Assembly: GCF_001742145.1 (NCBI RefSeq)
Contig: NZ_CP015749.1
Location: forward strand, 4,836,001 to 4,900,000
Direction of reading: 5' to 3'
Length of the DNA stretch: 64,000 bases
Source of the DNA: Pectobacterium parmentieri
Lineage (GTDB): Bacteria; Pseudomonadota; Gammaproteobacteria; Enterobacterales; Enterobacteriaceae
This document shows, piece after piece, positions 29,779 through 39,596 of the stretch (position 1 is its first letter; every line of letters starts with the position of its first letter). A program made the translations under genes and the position numbers. A model generated the notes under the pieces. The model was not told where the DNA came from and did not search any database. It saw only the letters and a program-made list of their open reading frames with translations.

Positions 29779-31446
29779 TTATTTAGCAATCTTCTTGTAT
29801 TTGATGCGGTGAGGTTCCAGCGCCTCTGCGCCCAGCGTGCGCTTCTTGTACTCTTCGTACTCGGTAAAGTTGCCTTCAAAGAATTCGACTTTACCTTCAT
29901 CCTGATAATCCAGAATGTGCGTGGCGATACGGTCGAGGAACCAGCGGTCATGCGAAATCACCATGGCACAGCCAGGGAATTCCAGCAGGGCGTTTTCCAG
30001 TGCGCGCAGGGTTTCGATATCCAGGTCGTTGGTCGGTTCATCGAGCAGCAGCACGTTGCCGCCTACCTGCAACAGCTTCGCCAGATGCAAACGACCGCGC
30101 TCACCGCCGGATAGTTCACCAACGCGTTTGCCCTGATCAACCCCTTTGAAGTTGAAACGGCCAACGTAGGCACGGCTCGGCATTTCGGTGTTGCCGACAC
30201 GCATGATGTCTTGCCCGCCGGAGACTTCTTCCCAGACGGTTTTGCTGTTATCCATCGCATCACGGAACTGGTCGACTGACGCCAATTTGACGGTTTCACC
30301 CAGTTCGATCGCGCCGCTATCTGGCTGTTCCTGACCGGACATCATGCGGAACAGGGTCGATTTACCGGCACCGTTCGGACCGATAATGCCGACAATCGCC
30401 CCTTTCGGAACGGAGAAAGACAGGCCGTCGATGAGCTGACGCTCGCCGTAAGACTTGCTCAGGTTGGTGACTTCCACCACTTTATCACCGAGGCGAGCAC
30501 CTGGTGGAATAAACAGTTCGTTGGTTTCGTTACGTTTCTGGTATTCGGTGTTGTTCAGTTCTTCAAAGCGGGCCAGACGTGCCTTGCCTTTGGACTGACG
30601 GCCTTTCGCACCCTGACGCACCCACTCCAGCTCTTTCTCAATGGATTTACGGCGTGCCGCTTCCTGAGACGCTTCCTGCGCCAGGCGCTGATCTTTCTGC
30701 TCCAGCCAGGAGGAGTAGTTGCCTTCCCACGGAATGCCTTCACCACGGTCCAGCTCCAGAATCCAGCCTGCGACGTTATCGAGGAAGTAACGGTCGTGGG
30801 TAATCGCCACAACAGTGCCCTCGAAGTCATGCAGGAAGCGTTCCAACCAGGCTACTGACTCGGCATCCAGGTGGTTGGTCGGTTCGTCGAGCAGCAGCAT
30901 GTCTGGTTTTTCCAGCAGCAGACGACACAGCGCAACGCGGCGACGCTCACCCCCAGACAGGTTGGCAATTTTTGCATCCCACTCAGGCAGACGCAGGGCA
31001 TCTGCCGCACGCTCCAACTGGTTATTCAGGTTGTGACCGTCGTGCGCCTGAATGACTTCTTCCAGCCGACCCTGTTCGGCGGCCAGTTTATCGAAGTCTG
31101 CATCTGGGTCGGCATACAGTGCATAGACTTCATCAAGACGCTTCAGCGCGGTCACGACTTCAGACACCGCTTCTTCCACGGATTCACGTACCGTGTGCTC
31201 CGTGTTTAACTGCGGTTCCTGCGGCAAATAGCCGATTTTGATTCCAGGTTGTGGGCGAGCTTCGCCCTCAATGTCCGTATCAATGCCAGCCATAATACGC
31301 AACAGCGTTGATTTACCGGCTCCGTTCAGACCCAGTACGCCGATCTTGGCACCGGGGAAAAAACTGAGGGAGATGTTTTTCAGAATGTGACGCTTCGGCG
31401 GAACGACCTTGCCGACGCGATGCATGGTATAAACATATTGAGCCAC
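29779..31446 (-). CDS. ettA: energy-dependent translational throttle protein
   Basis: EttA (YjjK) is an ABC-F ATPase that binds the ribosomal E site and gates the first elongation cycle according to ADP/ATP level. It has 555 residues with two ATPase domains: Walker A GLNGAGKST near 39 and GPNGAGKST in the second half, with signatures LSGGERRRVALC and LSGGERGRLHLA. The inter-domain linker is Arg/Lys-rich, as required for ribosome binding. There are no membrane segments. ettA beside slt is the E. coli order. Confidence 0.96.
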   Translation of the reverse strand: MAQYVYTMHRVGKVVPPKRHILKNISLSFFPGAKIGVLGLNGAGKSTLLRIMAGIDTDIEGEARPQPGIKIGYLPQEPQLNTEHTVRESVEEAVSEVVTALKRLDEVYALYADPDADFDKLAAEQGRLEEVIQAHDGHNLNNQLERAADALRLPEWDAKIANLSGGERRRVALCRLLLEKPDMLLLDEPTNHLDAESVAWLERFLHDFEGTVVAITHDRYFLDNVAGWILELDRGEGIPWEGNYSSWLEQKDQRLAQEASQEAARRKSIEKELEWVRQGAKGRQSKGKARLARFEELNNTEYQKRNETNELFIPPGARLGDKVVEVTNLSKSYGERQLIDGLSFSVPKGAIVGIIGPNGAGKSTLFRMMSGQEQPDSGAIELGETVKLASVDQFRDAMDNSKTVWEEVSGGQDIMRVGNTEMPSRAYVGRFNFKGVDQGKRVGELSGGERGRLHLAKLLQVGGNVLLLDEPTNDLDIETLRALENALLEFPGCAMVISHDRWFLDRIATHILDYQDEGKVEFFEGNFTEYEEYKKRTLGAEALEPHRIKYKKIAK

Positions 31447-31728
31447 GTTGCGACTTCGCCTCTCTCTTATCTCTATGATTTGTCACCTTAAGCGGGTGAC
31501 GATGTGTAGCACGGTGCTACTGAATACGAATAGCGCCGCTGAGAAAATACCTCGGCAACGCTCGATTATCCTAACCGTTGAGTGTAGCGGGTTTCAGCCC
31601 GCGATCCCAGCTATCCGGCGATTTGCCATGGTCGATCTGAGACGTAGGCCCGCCCGGTGAATTTCAGAATCGGTTTGCGGATCGGCGTATCGTTGTCTGG
31701 CATGATGTGCCACACTGGATCTGCCCGA

Positions 31729-31855
31729 TATATCCGTCATACTTCAAGTTGCTTGTGCGTTGGTTGCCCTTACTCACCCCAGTCACTTACCTGAGTAAGC
31801 TCCTGGGGATTCATGCGGTTGCCGCCTTCACGCAACTCGAATTATTTTGGGTATA
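31729..31855. repeat. ERIC element 1
   Basis: A 127-base enterobacterial repetitive intergenic consensus element. GTAAGCTCCTGGGGATTCA and TCACCCCAGTCACTTAC match the conserved ERIC core. The ends TATA...TATA are inverted. It is 127 bases long, like the copy at 44463-44589, and lies in opposite orientation to it. The rest of 31447-31906 (between divergent ettA and slt) shows no gene; it should hold both promoters. Confidence 0.92.
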
Positions 31856-31906
31856 GGATAGGGGGATCGATACGATGAAGGATGCCGATAGCGGGTTCGA
31901 TAACGG

Positions 31907-33850
31907 ATGAGGTTAATGCAGGTGATAAAAGCAGGTCATTGGTGGTACGCCGTTGCGGCGGTATGTCTGGCTGGGGTGTCCGGTCATGTGCTGGCGGATT
32001 CTCTGGACGAACAGCGTCAGCGCTATCAGCAGGTTAAGCAGGCATGGGACAGCAACCAGATGGACACGGTAGCGCAACTAATGCCGACGCTGCGCAGCTA
32101 CCCGCTTTATCCTTATCTTGAATATCGCTCGCTTACGCAGGAGCTGAGCCAGGTCAGCGCGACGCAGGTGAAACAGTTTATGGCAACGCACCCGACGTTG
32201 CCGCCCGCTCGTAATCTCAATACCAGCTTTGTCAATGAACTGGCGCGCCGTCAGGACTGGATCGGGCTGTTGGCATTTAGCCCGCAGCCGCCAAAGCCGG
32301 TTAGCGCCCGCTGTAACTTCTATTACGCCCAATGGGCAACCGGTCAGCGTCAGGGCGTGTGGGAAGCCACGCGTGATATCTGGCTGACCGGGCGTTCGCT
32401 TCCTAACGTGTGCGATAAACTCTTCTCCGTCTGGCAGCAGGCGGGCGAACAGACGCCGCTGACAACGCTGGAACGTGCACGTCTGGCGATGGATGAAGGC
32501 AGCGCTAGTCTGGTGAGCTACCTCATCAAGCAACTGCCCGACGATTATAAAACGATGGGCGATGCGCTGCTGAAACTCCAGAATGACCCCACTTCGTTGG
32601 AGAGCTTTGCTCGTACCGTCGGGCCAACGGATTTCACCCGTAAAGTCACGCTGTCAGCCTTCACGCGTACAGCGCGCCAGGATACGGACAATGCCCGTTC
32701 GATGCTGCCAGTCATTGCCCGTTTGCAAAAAATGAGCGCCGCAGAGCGTCAGGATATGGAAGAAACCATCGCCTGGCGTTTGATGGGGAATGATGCTACG
32801 CCAGAGCAGGCGCAGTGGCGAGATGGCGTGGTGCGACGGAGCACATCGACCACCTTGCTGGAACGTCGCGTGCGCATGGCGTTGGGCGCAGGCGATCGTC
32901 AGGGTTTGACAAGCTGGATGGCGCGTTTGCCGGCGGAGGCGTTGCAGAAAGACGAATGGCGCTACTGGCGTGCCGTCGTGCTGTTGGAGCAGGGTAAACA
33001 TCAGGAAGGCGAGACATTATTACGCAGCCTGATGCAGGAACGCGGGTTCTACCCGATGGCGGCGGCGCAGAAACTGAACGAGCGCTATCCGATGACTATC
33101 ATGACAGCCGTGAAGCCTGACCCTTCTTTATCACAATTACCCGAAATCACTCGCGTGCGGGAATTGATGTTCTGGCAGATGGATAATCTGGCGCGTAGCG
33201 AGTGGGTCGGGCTGGTGGCGAATCGCAGTAAGCCGCAGCAGGAGGCGTTGGCTCGCTATGCGTTTGAACAGCGCTGGGCAGATTTAAGCGTACAGGCGAC
33301 GATTGTCGCAAAACTGTGGGATCATCTTGAAGAACGCTTCCCGCTGGCCTGGAATGATGAATTCCGCCGTGAAACGCAGGGCAAAGGGATTAGCCAGAGC
33401 TATGCGATGGCAATCGCCCGTCAGGAGAGCGCCTGGAATCCGAAAGCGCGTTCGCCCGTCGGCGCATCGGGTCTGATGCAGTTGATGCCTGCGACGGCGC
33501 AGCATACCGCTAAAATGAGCAATATCACGTTCTACAATAACAGTAGTCAGTTGTTCGATCCCGAGACGAATATTCTGTTGGGAACGAGCTATCTGGAGTA
33601 CGTGTACCAGACATTTGGTCGTAACCGCATTCTGTCTTCTGCGGCTTACAATGCCGGGCCGTCGCGTGTGAATACCTGGCTGAGGAATAGCGCGGGACGT
33701 ATCGATCCCGTTGCGTTTATCGAAAGTATCCCGTTCTCGGAAACACGCGGTTACGTGAAAAATGTGCTGGCCTATGACGTCTTCTACCGCTATTTCCTCA
33801 ATCAGCCAGCCAATGTGCTGACGGATGGGGAATGGCAGCGGCGTTACTGA
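31907..33850 (+). CDS. slt: soluble lytic murein transglycosylase
   Basis: Slt70 is a periplasmic lytic transglycosylase that cleaves peptidoglycan to 1,6-anhydro-muropeptides. The protein has about 645 residues (E. coli 645). A signal peptide ends after HVLA, followed by the long alpha-superhelical U and L domains and a C-terminal goose-lysozyme-like SLT domain. The catalytic Glu is in ARQESAWNPK near residue 505, followed by SPVGASGLMQLMPATA. ATG 31907 or ATG 31916 may be the start; a GAGG lies just before the second. trpR follows, as in E. coli. Confidence 0.96.
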   Translation: MRLMQVIKAGHWWYAVAAVCLAGVSGHVLADSLDEQRQRYQQVKQAWDSNQMDTVAQLMPTLRSYPLYPYLEYRSLTQELSQVSATQVKQFMATHPTLPPARNLNTSFVNELARRQDWIGLLAFSPQPPKPVSARCNFYYAQWATGQRQGVWEATRDIWLTGRSLPNVCDKLFSVWQQAGEQTPLTTLERARLAMDEGSASLVSYLIKQLPDDYKTMGDALLKLQNDPTSLESFARTVGPTDFTRKVTLSAFTRTARQDTDNARSMLPVIARLQKMSAAERQDMEETIAWRLMGNDATPEQAQWRDGVVRRSTSTTLLERRVRMALGAGDRQGLTSWMARLPAEALQKDEWRYWRAVVLLEQGKHQEGETLLRSLMQERGFYPMAAAQKLNERYPMTIMTAVKPDPSLSQLPEITRVRELMFWQMDNLARSEWVGLVANRSKPQQEALARYAFEQRWADLSVQATIVAKLWDHLEERFPLAWNDEFRRETQGKGISQSYAMAIARQESAWNPKARSPVGASGLMQLMPATAQHTAKMSNITFYNNSSQLFDPETNILLGTSYLEYVYQTFGRNRILSSAAYNAGPSRVNTWLRNSAGRIDPVAFIESIPFSETRGYVKNVLAYDVFYRYFLNQPANVLTDGEWQRRY

Positions 33851-33859
33851 GACGCGGCG

Positions 33860-33911
33860 TTGCGATCGTTCCCTGAAATTATGTTATGCTGCCGTACTAG
33901 TTAAATAGTAT
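33860..33911 (+). promoter_or_regulatory. trpR promoter with Trp operator
   Basis: GTACTAGTTAAATAGTAT (33894-33911) matches the symmetric trp operator at 16 of 18 positions. A -35 TTGCGA (33860) and -10 TTATGC (33884) place the start point over the operator. This is the known autoregulatory arrangement of trpR. Confidence 0.85.
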
Positions 33912-33922
33912 GGCAGCCAATT

Positions 33923-34270
33923 ATGACTCCGTTATCGCTTATCGATCCGACACTTTCTGAACAAGACAATGAGCATTGGTTACGCTTTGTCGCACTATTG
34001 CAGCAATCAATTGCGGAAGATCTCCAACTGCCACTGCTGCAACTGCTGTTGACGCCGGATGAGCGTACCGCGTTGGGAACGCGGGTGCGAATTGTGCAAG
34101 AGTTAATGCGGGGTGAAATGAGCCAGCGTGAGCTGAAAAGCGAGCTAGGAGCAGGAATTGCTACGATTACGCGCGGTTCAAATAGTCTAAAAGCCGCGCC
34201 CCCCGCGTTAAAAAGCTGGCTGGAAGCGCAGTTGCTATCGGCAAATAAACCGTTGGGTGACGACGCGTAA
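33923..34270 (+). CDS. trpR: Trp operon repressor
   Basis: TrpR is an all-helical dimer that binds DNA when loaded with tryptophan and represses trp, aroH, mtr and itself. It has 115 residues (E. coli 108), the extra length being at the C-terminus. The DNA-reading helices are in [23 protein letters not shown]. The tryptophan pocket segment [20 protein letters not shown] is conserved. The end of the gene lies three bases from the end of convergent yjjX. Confidence 0.97.
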   Translation: MTPLSLIDPTLSEQDNEHWLRFVALLQQSIAEDLQLPLLQLLLTPDERTALGTRVRIVQELMRGEMSQRELKSELGAGIATITRGSNSLKAAPPALKSWLEAQLLSANKPLGDDA

Positions 34271-34273
34271 CCT

Positions 34274-34813
34274 TTACTGTTTCGCTGTCTGAACGGGAAT
34301 CTGATAGATCGGGTTATGGAACGGCACCAGCGCCAGCAGCAACGCTTGATGATATACGCTGGTACGTGACAATTTGCCGTCGGTGAAGACGCCGATGGCT
34401 CCACCTTTATGTTTAATGTTCTGAACACCCGTCAAACGTTCCATTTCATCACCTAATTCCCGCCCTTCACGGATACCATGTAATATACTTTCTGGAAGGA
34501 CCAGGCTTGCAGAACGTGATTCGCCACGCAGGTGAGCATTTTCGATCACCATCCAGGCGAAAGTCATACTTTCTTCAATGCCTGCTTCGACACCGACCCA
34601 AAAATCGGCTTCTGGCCGTACCTGACGAGCCATCATCACGCGGTTTCTGGCACCGGTACGGGTTTCAAGAGAGCCGAGAGGCTGACGTGGGACGCCGCTA
34701 TCGACGTCAACGCCTTCGATGCGGCAATTTTCTGCACCAAAGACATCGGTGAATGCCAGAGTAATAGCCTTAATTTTTGCCGGGTTGGTAGTTGCAGCGA
34801 CAACGTGATACAT
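34274..34813 (-). CDS. yjjX: inosine/xanthosine triphosphatase
   Basis: YjjX hydrolyses non-canonical ITP and XTP to diphosphates, a house-cleaning role. It has 179 residues, near the family's usual length. The N-terminal [13 protein letters not shown] nucleotide motif is at residues 6-14, with GVEAGIEE and [10 protein letters not shown] further on. It is convergent with trpR and divergent from gpmB, the same layout as in E. coli. Confidence 0.93.
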   Translation of the reverse strand: MYHVVAATTNPAKIKAITLAFTDVFGAENCRIEGVDVDSGVPRQPLGSLETRTGARNRVMMARQVRPEADFWVGVEAGIEESMTFAWMVIENAHLRGESRSASLVLPESILHGIREGRELGDEMERLTGVQNIKHKGGAIGVFTDGKLSRTSVYHQALLLALVPFHNPIYQIPVQTAKQ

Positions 34814-34863
34814 AACAGTTTCGTACCTTTAGTTAATTTGACGCAGTATAACGGAAAATAACC

Positions 34864-35514
34864 ATGTTACAGGTATATCTTGTTCGCCACGGCGAAACAG
34901 AATGGAATGTGGCTCGACGTATTCAGGGTCAATCGGACAGTGCGCTGACGCCAAGAGGTGAGCAGCAGGCAGAGCAAGTTGCTGAACGAATCAGGACGTT
35001 AGGGATTACTCATATTTTTACCAGCGATCTCGGAAGAACGCGTCAGACAACGGAAATCATCGCTAAATCTAGTGGTAATTGCCAGATAATCCTGGAGCCT
35101 GGGCTGCGTGAATTGAACATGGGCGTATTAGAAGCACGCGATCTGGATTCGCTGACCGATGAAGAAGAAGGGTGGCGTAAAGGGCTGGTGGATGGCACGC
35201 CCGATGGCCGTATCCCAGAAGGTGAATCGATGGTTGATGTGGCATTACGCATGCATGGCGTTCTGGAACGCTGCCTGACGCTGCCAGCAGGGAGTCGTCC
35301 GCTGCTGGTGAGCCACGGGATGGCATTAGGGTGCCTGCTGAGTACGGTTTTAGGGCTACCGGCGTCGGCTGAGCGGCGTCTGCGTCTGCGCAACTGTTCC
35401 CTGTCACGCATTGATTATCAGCAAAGCCCGTGGCTGGCACCGGGTTGGGTGGTAGAAACGGCCGGAGATATTGCTCATTTGGATATTCCGGCACTGGATG
35501 AGTTACAGCGCTGA
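34864..35514 (+). CDS. gpmB: histidine phosphatase GpmB (YtjC)
   Basis: A histidine-phosphatase superfamily protein of 216 residues. It is annotated as phosphoglycerate mutase 2, but a phosphatase activity is more likely for this branch. The catalytic H9 is in LVRHGETEWN, and a second His is in LLVSHGMALG. No signal peptide. Its last 12 bases overlap the end of the convergent rob gene. Confidence 0.93.
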   Translation: MLQVYLVRHGETEWNVARRIQGQSDSALTPRGEQQAEQVAERIRTLGITHIFTSDLGRTRQTTEIIAKSSGNCQIILEPGLRELNMGVLEARDLDSLTDEEEGWRKGLVDGTPDGRIPEGESMVDVALRMHGVLERCLTLPAGSRPLLVSHGMALGCLLSTVLGLPASAERRLRLRNCSLSRIDYQQSPWLAPGWVVETAGDIAHLDIPALDELQR

Positions 35515-36390
35515 GGTTGGTTCTGCGCGCTGGATGGGGATGAGATACTCGCAGCGGATGATGTCAGGGATCTCATCACTCGCCGTGCCGTCTGGATGGA
35601 AGCGTTCGGCATCGAACCCTTTACGGCGCGTGAGCTGGAAGGTCGGCAGACAGGTGTCATACAGCGTGATAATAAAGTCCTGTAGCTCATCTTTCGGCCC
35701 TTCAAAAACAAACATCGCGTAGTCGCCGCCCGGTAGCGTGAGTGGTTCACCGGAATGCACATCATCAGGCAGATACTGCGGCTCTAATGCGGTGGTGTAG
35801 AGCACCTCGTGTTCGTCGTCTTTCTCTTTACTTGGCCGTGAATGGTGCAGCCCGTAAAGCACGGGGGGAATGGAACAGGTTTCACCTAAGAATTGACGCC
35901 AGTAGTGGATGCGAATTTCTGAACGGAAGTTACAGATCTGCTCAAGCCGGCAATTATAGGTTTGCGTTAGCCCAAGAAGTTGCGTTTCTGGCAGTTCTAC
36001 AAATTGCGGTTGTGGTAGGGTAAATTCACCAAGCCGGATTGGCGGCCGAATGCCGAAGGTATTCCAGTTATCGGCGCGGCGATAAGAGGCTGGCGTTTGG
36101 GCAAACTGCTTTTTGAACGCGCGAGTAAAAGTTTGTTGTGAATCAAAACGGTATTGCAGGGCAATATCAAGGATAGGGCGACTGGTCAGACAAAGTGCAA
36201 CCGCCGCTTTGGTCAATCTCCGCGCTCGGATATAGGAACCAATGGCGTTGCCCGTTACGTCTTTGAACATTCTTTGCAGATGCCACTTGGAATAACCTGC
36301 TTTCGCTGCCACATTATCGAGTGATAATGGTTGGTCGAGATGGCTTTCCAGCCAGCTAAGTAGGTCACGTATGATACCGGCTTGATCCAT
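35503..36390 (-). CDS. rob: AraC-family regulator Rob
   Basis: Rob is a constitutive activator of the mar/sox/rob regulon (efflux, solvent and superoxide resistance). It has 295 residues (E. coli 289). Two helix-turn-helix units occupy residues 1-110 (AKAGYSKWHLQRMFK; ALQYRFDSQQTFTRAFKKQF), and a GyrI-like ligand domain follows. ATG 36390 is preferred over 36411 because of the GAGGAAG site and the family start MDQAGIIRDLL. The 3' end overlaps gpmB by 12 bases. Confidence 0.94.
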   Translation of the reverse strand: MDQAGIIRDLLSWLESHLDQPLSLDNVAAKAGYSKWHLQRMFKDVTGNAIGSYIRARRLTKAAVALCLTSRPILDIALQYRFDSQQTFTRAFKKQFAQTPASYRRADNWNTFGIRPPIRLGEFTLPQPQFVELPETQLLGLTQTYNCRLEQICNFRSEIRIHYWRQFLGETCSIPPVLYGLHHSRPSKEKDDEHEVLYTTALEPQYLPDDVHSGEPLTLPGGDYAMFVFEGPKDELQDFIITLYDTCLPTFQLTRRKGFDAERFHPDGTASDEIPDIIRCEYLIPIQRAEPTSAL

Positions 36391-36595
36391 AATCTTCCTC
36401 ATCAAACACATTGAGCGCGAGCTTATCGAGATCCCGCATCATAGCAATATTTTCACGTTGGTACTGCCGAAGATTTTTGAAAATATTCCACAGGTAATTT
36501 GGATAAGGGGGTTGATCAAAGCGGTTTATTTTGTACATCCTCTTTTTTATTGTGGTTATTAATCATTTGTTATGAATTATCACAGAGTCTGAAAT

Positions 36596-37078
36596 ATGAA
36601 CATAAAGCGAATCATGGGGGCGGGGCTACTGGCGCTATCTGCCGTTAGCATAGCCAATGCGGAAGAAGTGGGATCGGTCGATACGGTCTTTAAACTACTC
36701 GGGCCGGATCATAAGATTGTGGTGGAAGCGTTTGACGATCCTGATGTAGCAAACGTGACTTGTTATATTAGCCGAGCTAAAACCGGTGGAATCAAGGGCG
36801 GGTTAGGGCTGGCGGAAGACACGTCGGATGCGGCAATTTCTTGCCAGCAGGTTGGGCCGATTGATCTGTCCGATAAAATCAAAAACGGCGGTAATCGCGG
36901 ATCTGTGGTATTCCAAAAACGAACCTCGTTGGTTTTCAAAAAATTGCAGGTTGTTCGGTTTTACGATCAAAAACGCAGTTCTCTGATCTATCTTGCTTAC
37001 TCTGATCGACTGGTGGATGGTTCGCCAAAAAATGCGCTAAGTGCGGTGCCAGTAATGCCATGGGGAAAGGGTGAATAG
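36596..37078 (+). CDS. creA: CreA family periplasmic protein
   Basis: A DUF1131-type exported protein of 160 residues (E. coli 157), with a signal peptide ending after IANA. Function is not known. The two Cys (TCYISRA and SCQQVGP) are conserved in the family and probably form a disulfide. In E. coli creA heads creABCD; here it is followed directly by arcA, so the CreBC two-component system and CreD are missing from this place. Confidence 0.93.
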   Translation: MNIKRIMGAGLLALSAVSIANAEEVGSVDTVFKLLGPDHKIVVEAFDDPDVANVTCYISRAKTGGIKGGLGLAEDTSDAAISCQQVGPIDLSDKIKNGGNRGSVVFQKRTSLVFKKLQVVRFYDQKRSSLIYLAYSDRLVDGSPKNALSAVPVMPWGKGE

Positions 37079-37094
37079 CAGGCGGTAAGAAGGG

Positions 37095-37128
37095 AAAAAC
37101 AGCCGGAACAGAAACCTGCTCCGGCTGG
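37095..37128 (-). terminator. terminator of arcA
   Basis: Eleven-base stem (37101-37111 with 37116-37126, one mismatch) with loop AAAC. On the minus strand it is followed by TTTTT, so it ends arcA; the plus side lacks a T-run. Confidence 0.75.
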
Positions 37129-37134
37129 GTAGGA

Positions 37135-37851
37135 TTAGTTATCCAGATCGCCGCAGAAGCGGTAGCCTTCACCGTGGATCGTCGCGATGATTTCCGGTGT
37201 ATCGGCTGTTGATTCAAAGTGCTTGCGGATACGGCGGATGGTGACATCAACGGTACGGTCATGCGGCTTAAGCTCGCGGCCCGTCATTTTTTTCAGCAGT
37301 TCAGCACGGGACTGAATCTTGCCCGGGTTTTCGCAAAAGTGCAGCATGGCGCGGAATTCACTGCGCGGCAGCTTGTATTGCTCGCCAGCCGGGCTGATCA
37401 GAGAACGGCTATTGATATCCAGTTCCCAGCCGTTGAAGCGGTAGCTTTCCACCAGACGACGTTCTTCAGTGCCACTGCCCAAATTCATGGTGCGTGACAG
37501 CAGGTTACGTGCGCGGATCGTCAATTCACGTGGGTTGAACGGTTTGGTGATGTAATCATCCGCACCGATTTCCAGACCAAGAATCTTATCAACTTCATTG
37601 TCACGACCGGTGAGGAACATCAAGGCAACGGTGGCTTGCTCACGCAGCTCACGTGCCAGCAATAGGCCGTTTTTCCCTGGCAGATTGATGTCCATGATCA
37701 CCAGATTGATGTCATTTTCGGACAAAATATGGTGCATTTCTGCGCCATCGGTGGCTTCGTGGACAACGTACCCTTCGGCCTCAAAAATACTTTTGAGGGT
37801 ATTACGGGTTACCAACTCGTCTTCAACAATAAGAATGTGCGGCGTCTGCAT
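37135..37851 (-). CDS. arcA: aerobic respiration response regulator ArcA
   Basis: ArcA, phosphorylated by ArcB when quinones are reduced, represses aerobic respiration genes and activates some fermentative ones. It has 238 residues. The receiver domain has acidic residues at 10-11, phospho-acceptor D54 in IMDINLPG, and K at TKPFNP. A C-terminal OmpR-type winged helix ends [12 protein letters not shown], as in E. coli. A very long upstream region with an FNR site indicates oxygen control. Confidence 0.98.
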   Translation of the reverse strand: MQTPHILIVEDELVTRNTLKSIFEAEGYVVHEATDGAEMHHILSENDINLVIMDINLPGKNGLLLARELREQATVALMFLTGRDNEVDKILGLEIGADDYITKPFNPRELTIRARNLLSRTMNLGSGTEERRLVESYRFNGWELDINSRSLISPAGEQYKLPRSEFRAMLHFCENPGKIQSRAELLKKMTGRELKPHDRTVDVTIRRIRKHFESTADTPEIIATIHGEGYRFCGDLDN

Positions 37852-38040
37852 GTTTGCTACCTAAAATTGCCAACTTAAATTATAGAAATCGGAAGTACAG
37901 AAGTCGCTGTCATACCCTGCTGGCCCGCTGGCTACAACGCCAGTTATTCCGGGTATTTCCCTGGAGCTTATCGAGGTAAACTACGCTCTCGCTCAACATC
38001 AGACTCAAGTACGTAAATGCGTTACTGGTGTTCATTCTCT

Positions 38041-38067
38041 ACCCGCTTAGAGGTACTGCTAGCGGGT
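38041..38067. other. small hairpin in arcA upstream region
   Basis: Perfect seven-base arms ACCCGCT/AGCGGGT with a 13-base loop. No T-run. It lies in the 756-base gap between arcA and yjtD, which is otherwise AT-rich without a convincing gene. Confidence 0.35.
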
Positions 38068-38175
38068 GAGCGTGGCGCTAATTTAACTGCGCTCAAAGTG
38101 GCGCACAGTTTAACCTTATTAACAGCAACATAACAGTAAGCGCTGATTTTGCCTGCTGATAAATCTACGGTTCTG

Positions 38176-38189
38176 TTGACATATATCAA
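38176..38189 (-). promoter_or_regulatory. FNR site upstream of arcA
   Basis: TTGACATATATCAA matches the FNR consensus TTGAT-N4-ATCAA at nine of ten positions. FNR activation of arcA is known in E. coli, where arcA also has promoters far upstream. The site is about 325 bases before the ArcA start. Confidence 0.72.
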
Positions 38190-38607
38190 ATTTCATTTTA
38201 GCACGTTAACTATTTTGTGATAAACACTTATAGGATTGCCTGTTTATGTCACAATTTAGCACTTTTTATGAACGATTTAGCATAGCAAATGCCAATAATC
38301 ATAATTGACGCTACACAGACATTGGTGTTTTTATAACTTATTGAAATAAAATAATTTACCCTGTTTTTCTTAGGGTTTTTATTCCCGCCCACTTTTTGGA
38401 CATCCCGATGTTTCCTGTCAAAGGCTGAGTGGATGCCAGAAATTCTGTTGGTTTATTGTTAATTTTCTACCTGTAGCGAGTGATAGATCGCTATCGATGG
38501 GCCGTTATCAATCAATCGTTATTAATGACGCTATCGATTACAGGGCCGTGTTATTGGCCTGCTGGCGTAAATAGTGTCAGGGCGTACTAATCCATACTGG
38601 GGAGTCT

Positions 38608-39294
38608 ATGCAGTTTCATATTATTTTGGTTGAGCCCGCTCGGGCAGAGAACGTAGGAGCGGCGGCCCGTGCGATGAAGACGATGGGATTCAGCAGCTTA
38701 CGTATTGTCGGTAGCACGGCACACCAAGAACCTGCGGCCCGCTGGGTGGCACACGGTTCAGGAGATATTCTGGATAACGTGCAGGTATTTTCCACGCTGG
38801 CAGATGCACTGGCAGATGTTGATTTTACGGTGGCAACCACCGCACGTAGCCGGGCTAAATTTCGCTATTACTGTACGCCAGCAGAACTGACAGACCTATT
38901 GCAGGAGAAGATCCAATGGATGGCGTCTGCGGCGTTGGTGTTTGGCCGTGAAGATACCGGCCTAACGAATGAAGAGCTTGAGCTGGCAGATGTATTAACT
39001 GGCGTGCCAATGAAAGCAGACTACCCTTCGCTGAATCTTGGTCAGGCAGTGATGGTGTTTTGCTACCAGTTGGCTGGCCTTATGCAGGTCAAACCCGATG
39101 CAGTACAGCCCGCGGTAGCGGGCCAATTGTCAGCGTTGCACGATCGTCTGGATCGGCTACTGGTTAATTTAGCCGTTGAGGACGATGAAAAACTGCGCGA
39201 CTGGCTGCATCAGCGATTGGGACGTTTAGAGCAGCGTGATACGGCGATGCTCCATCGGTTGCTACACGATATCGAAAAAAGATTGCCGAAATAA
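38608..39294 (+). CDS. yjtD: SpoU/TrmH-family RNA methyltransferase YjtD
   Basis: A SPOUT-fold RNA methyltransferase of 228 residues, same length as E. coli YjtD. The SAM-binding trefoil-knot motifs are FGREDTGLTNEEL and YPSLNLGQAVMV, and motif 1 is ENVGAAARAMKTMGF. The RNA target is not established. A TrmJ-like 2'-O-methyltransferase is the nearest well-known relative. It lies between arcA and the thr operon, as in E. coli. Confidence 0.92.
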   Translation: MQFHIILVEPARAENVGAAARAMKTMGFSSLRIVGSTAHQEPAARWVAHGSGDILDNVQVFSTLADALADVDFTVATTARSRAKFRYYCTPAELTDLLQEKIQWMASAALVFGREDTGLTNEELELADVLTGVPMKADYPSLNLGQAVMVFCYQLAGLMQVKPDAVQPAVAGQLSALHDRLDRLLVNLAVEDDEKLRDWLHQRLGRLEQRDTAMLHRLLHDIEKRLPK

Positions 39295-39434
39295 GATCGC
39301 AAAGATGGCTTTTTTGGCAGTCGAACATATTGAAACGAGCATTTTAGCAATGGTTTGTCCGGCTTATTCCTGCTTCGGTAGTGGGTTTAACGGTGGGCGT
39401 TTTTCGTTCGGCGAGAAGAAAAAAAAGAAATCCG

Positions 39435-39463
39435 TTGACTTCAAAGGGCGATTGGCCTAACTA
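39435..39463 (+). promoter_or_regulatory. thr operon promoter
   Basis: TTGACT (39435-39440), 17-base spacer, TAACTA (39458-39463). The predicted start near 39470 leaves a leader that contains thrL and the attenuator. Confidence 0.7.
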
Positions 39464-39507
39464 ATAGGGCAGATAACTCTACTTCTTTAATGAGATTCGA
39501 TTTTAGC

Positions 39508-39576
39508 ATGCGCACTATCAGCCTAATCACCACGATTATTACCATCACCGATACAACCAGTAACGGTGCGGGCTGA
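39508..39576 (+). CDS. thrL: thr operon leader peptide
   Basis: A 22-codon leader with seven Thr and five Ile codons, mostly in one run, ending in NGAG and a TGA stop. E. coli ThrL has 21 residues with eight Thr and four Ile and the same NGAG end. Stalling on scarce threonyl- or isoleucyl-tRNA would release the downstream attenuator. The end of this gene (39564-39574) is complementary to the left arm of that hairpin, forming the alternative antiterminator. Confidence 0.93.
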   Translation: MRTISLITTIITITDTTSNGAG

Positions 39577-39596
39577 CGCATACCAAGATTCCAGAA

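Noticed and set aside
39236..39460. 74-codon frame from the yjtD end into the thr promoter
   Set aside because: Begins inside yjtD in another frame and ends in a Lys run at the thr promoter; not gene-like.
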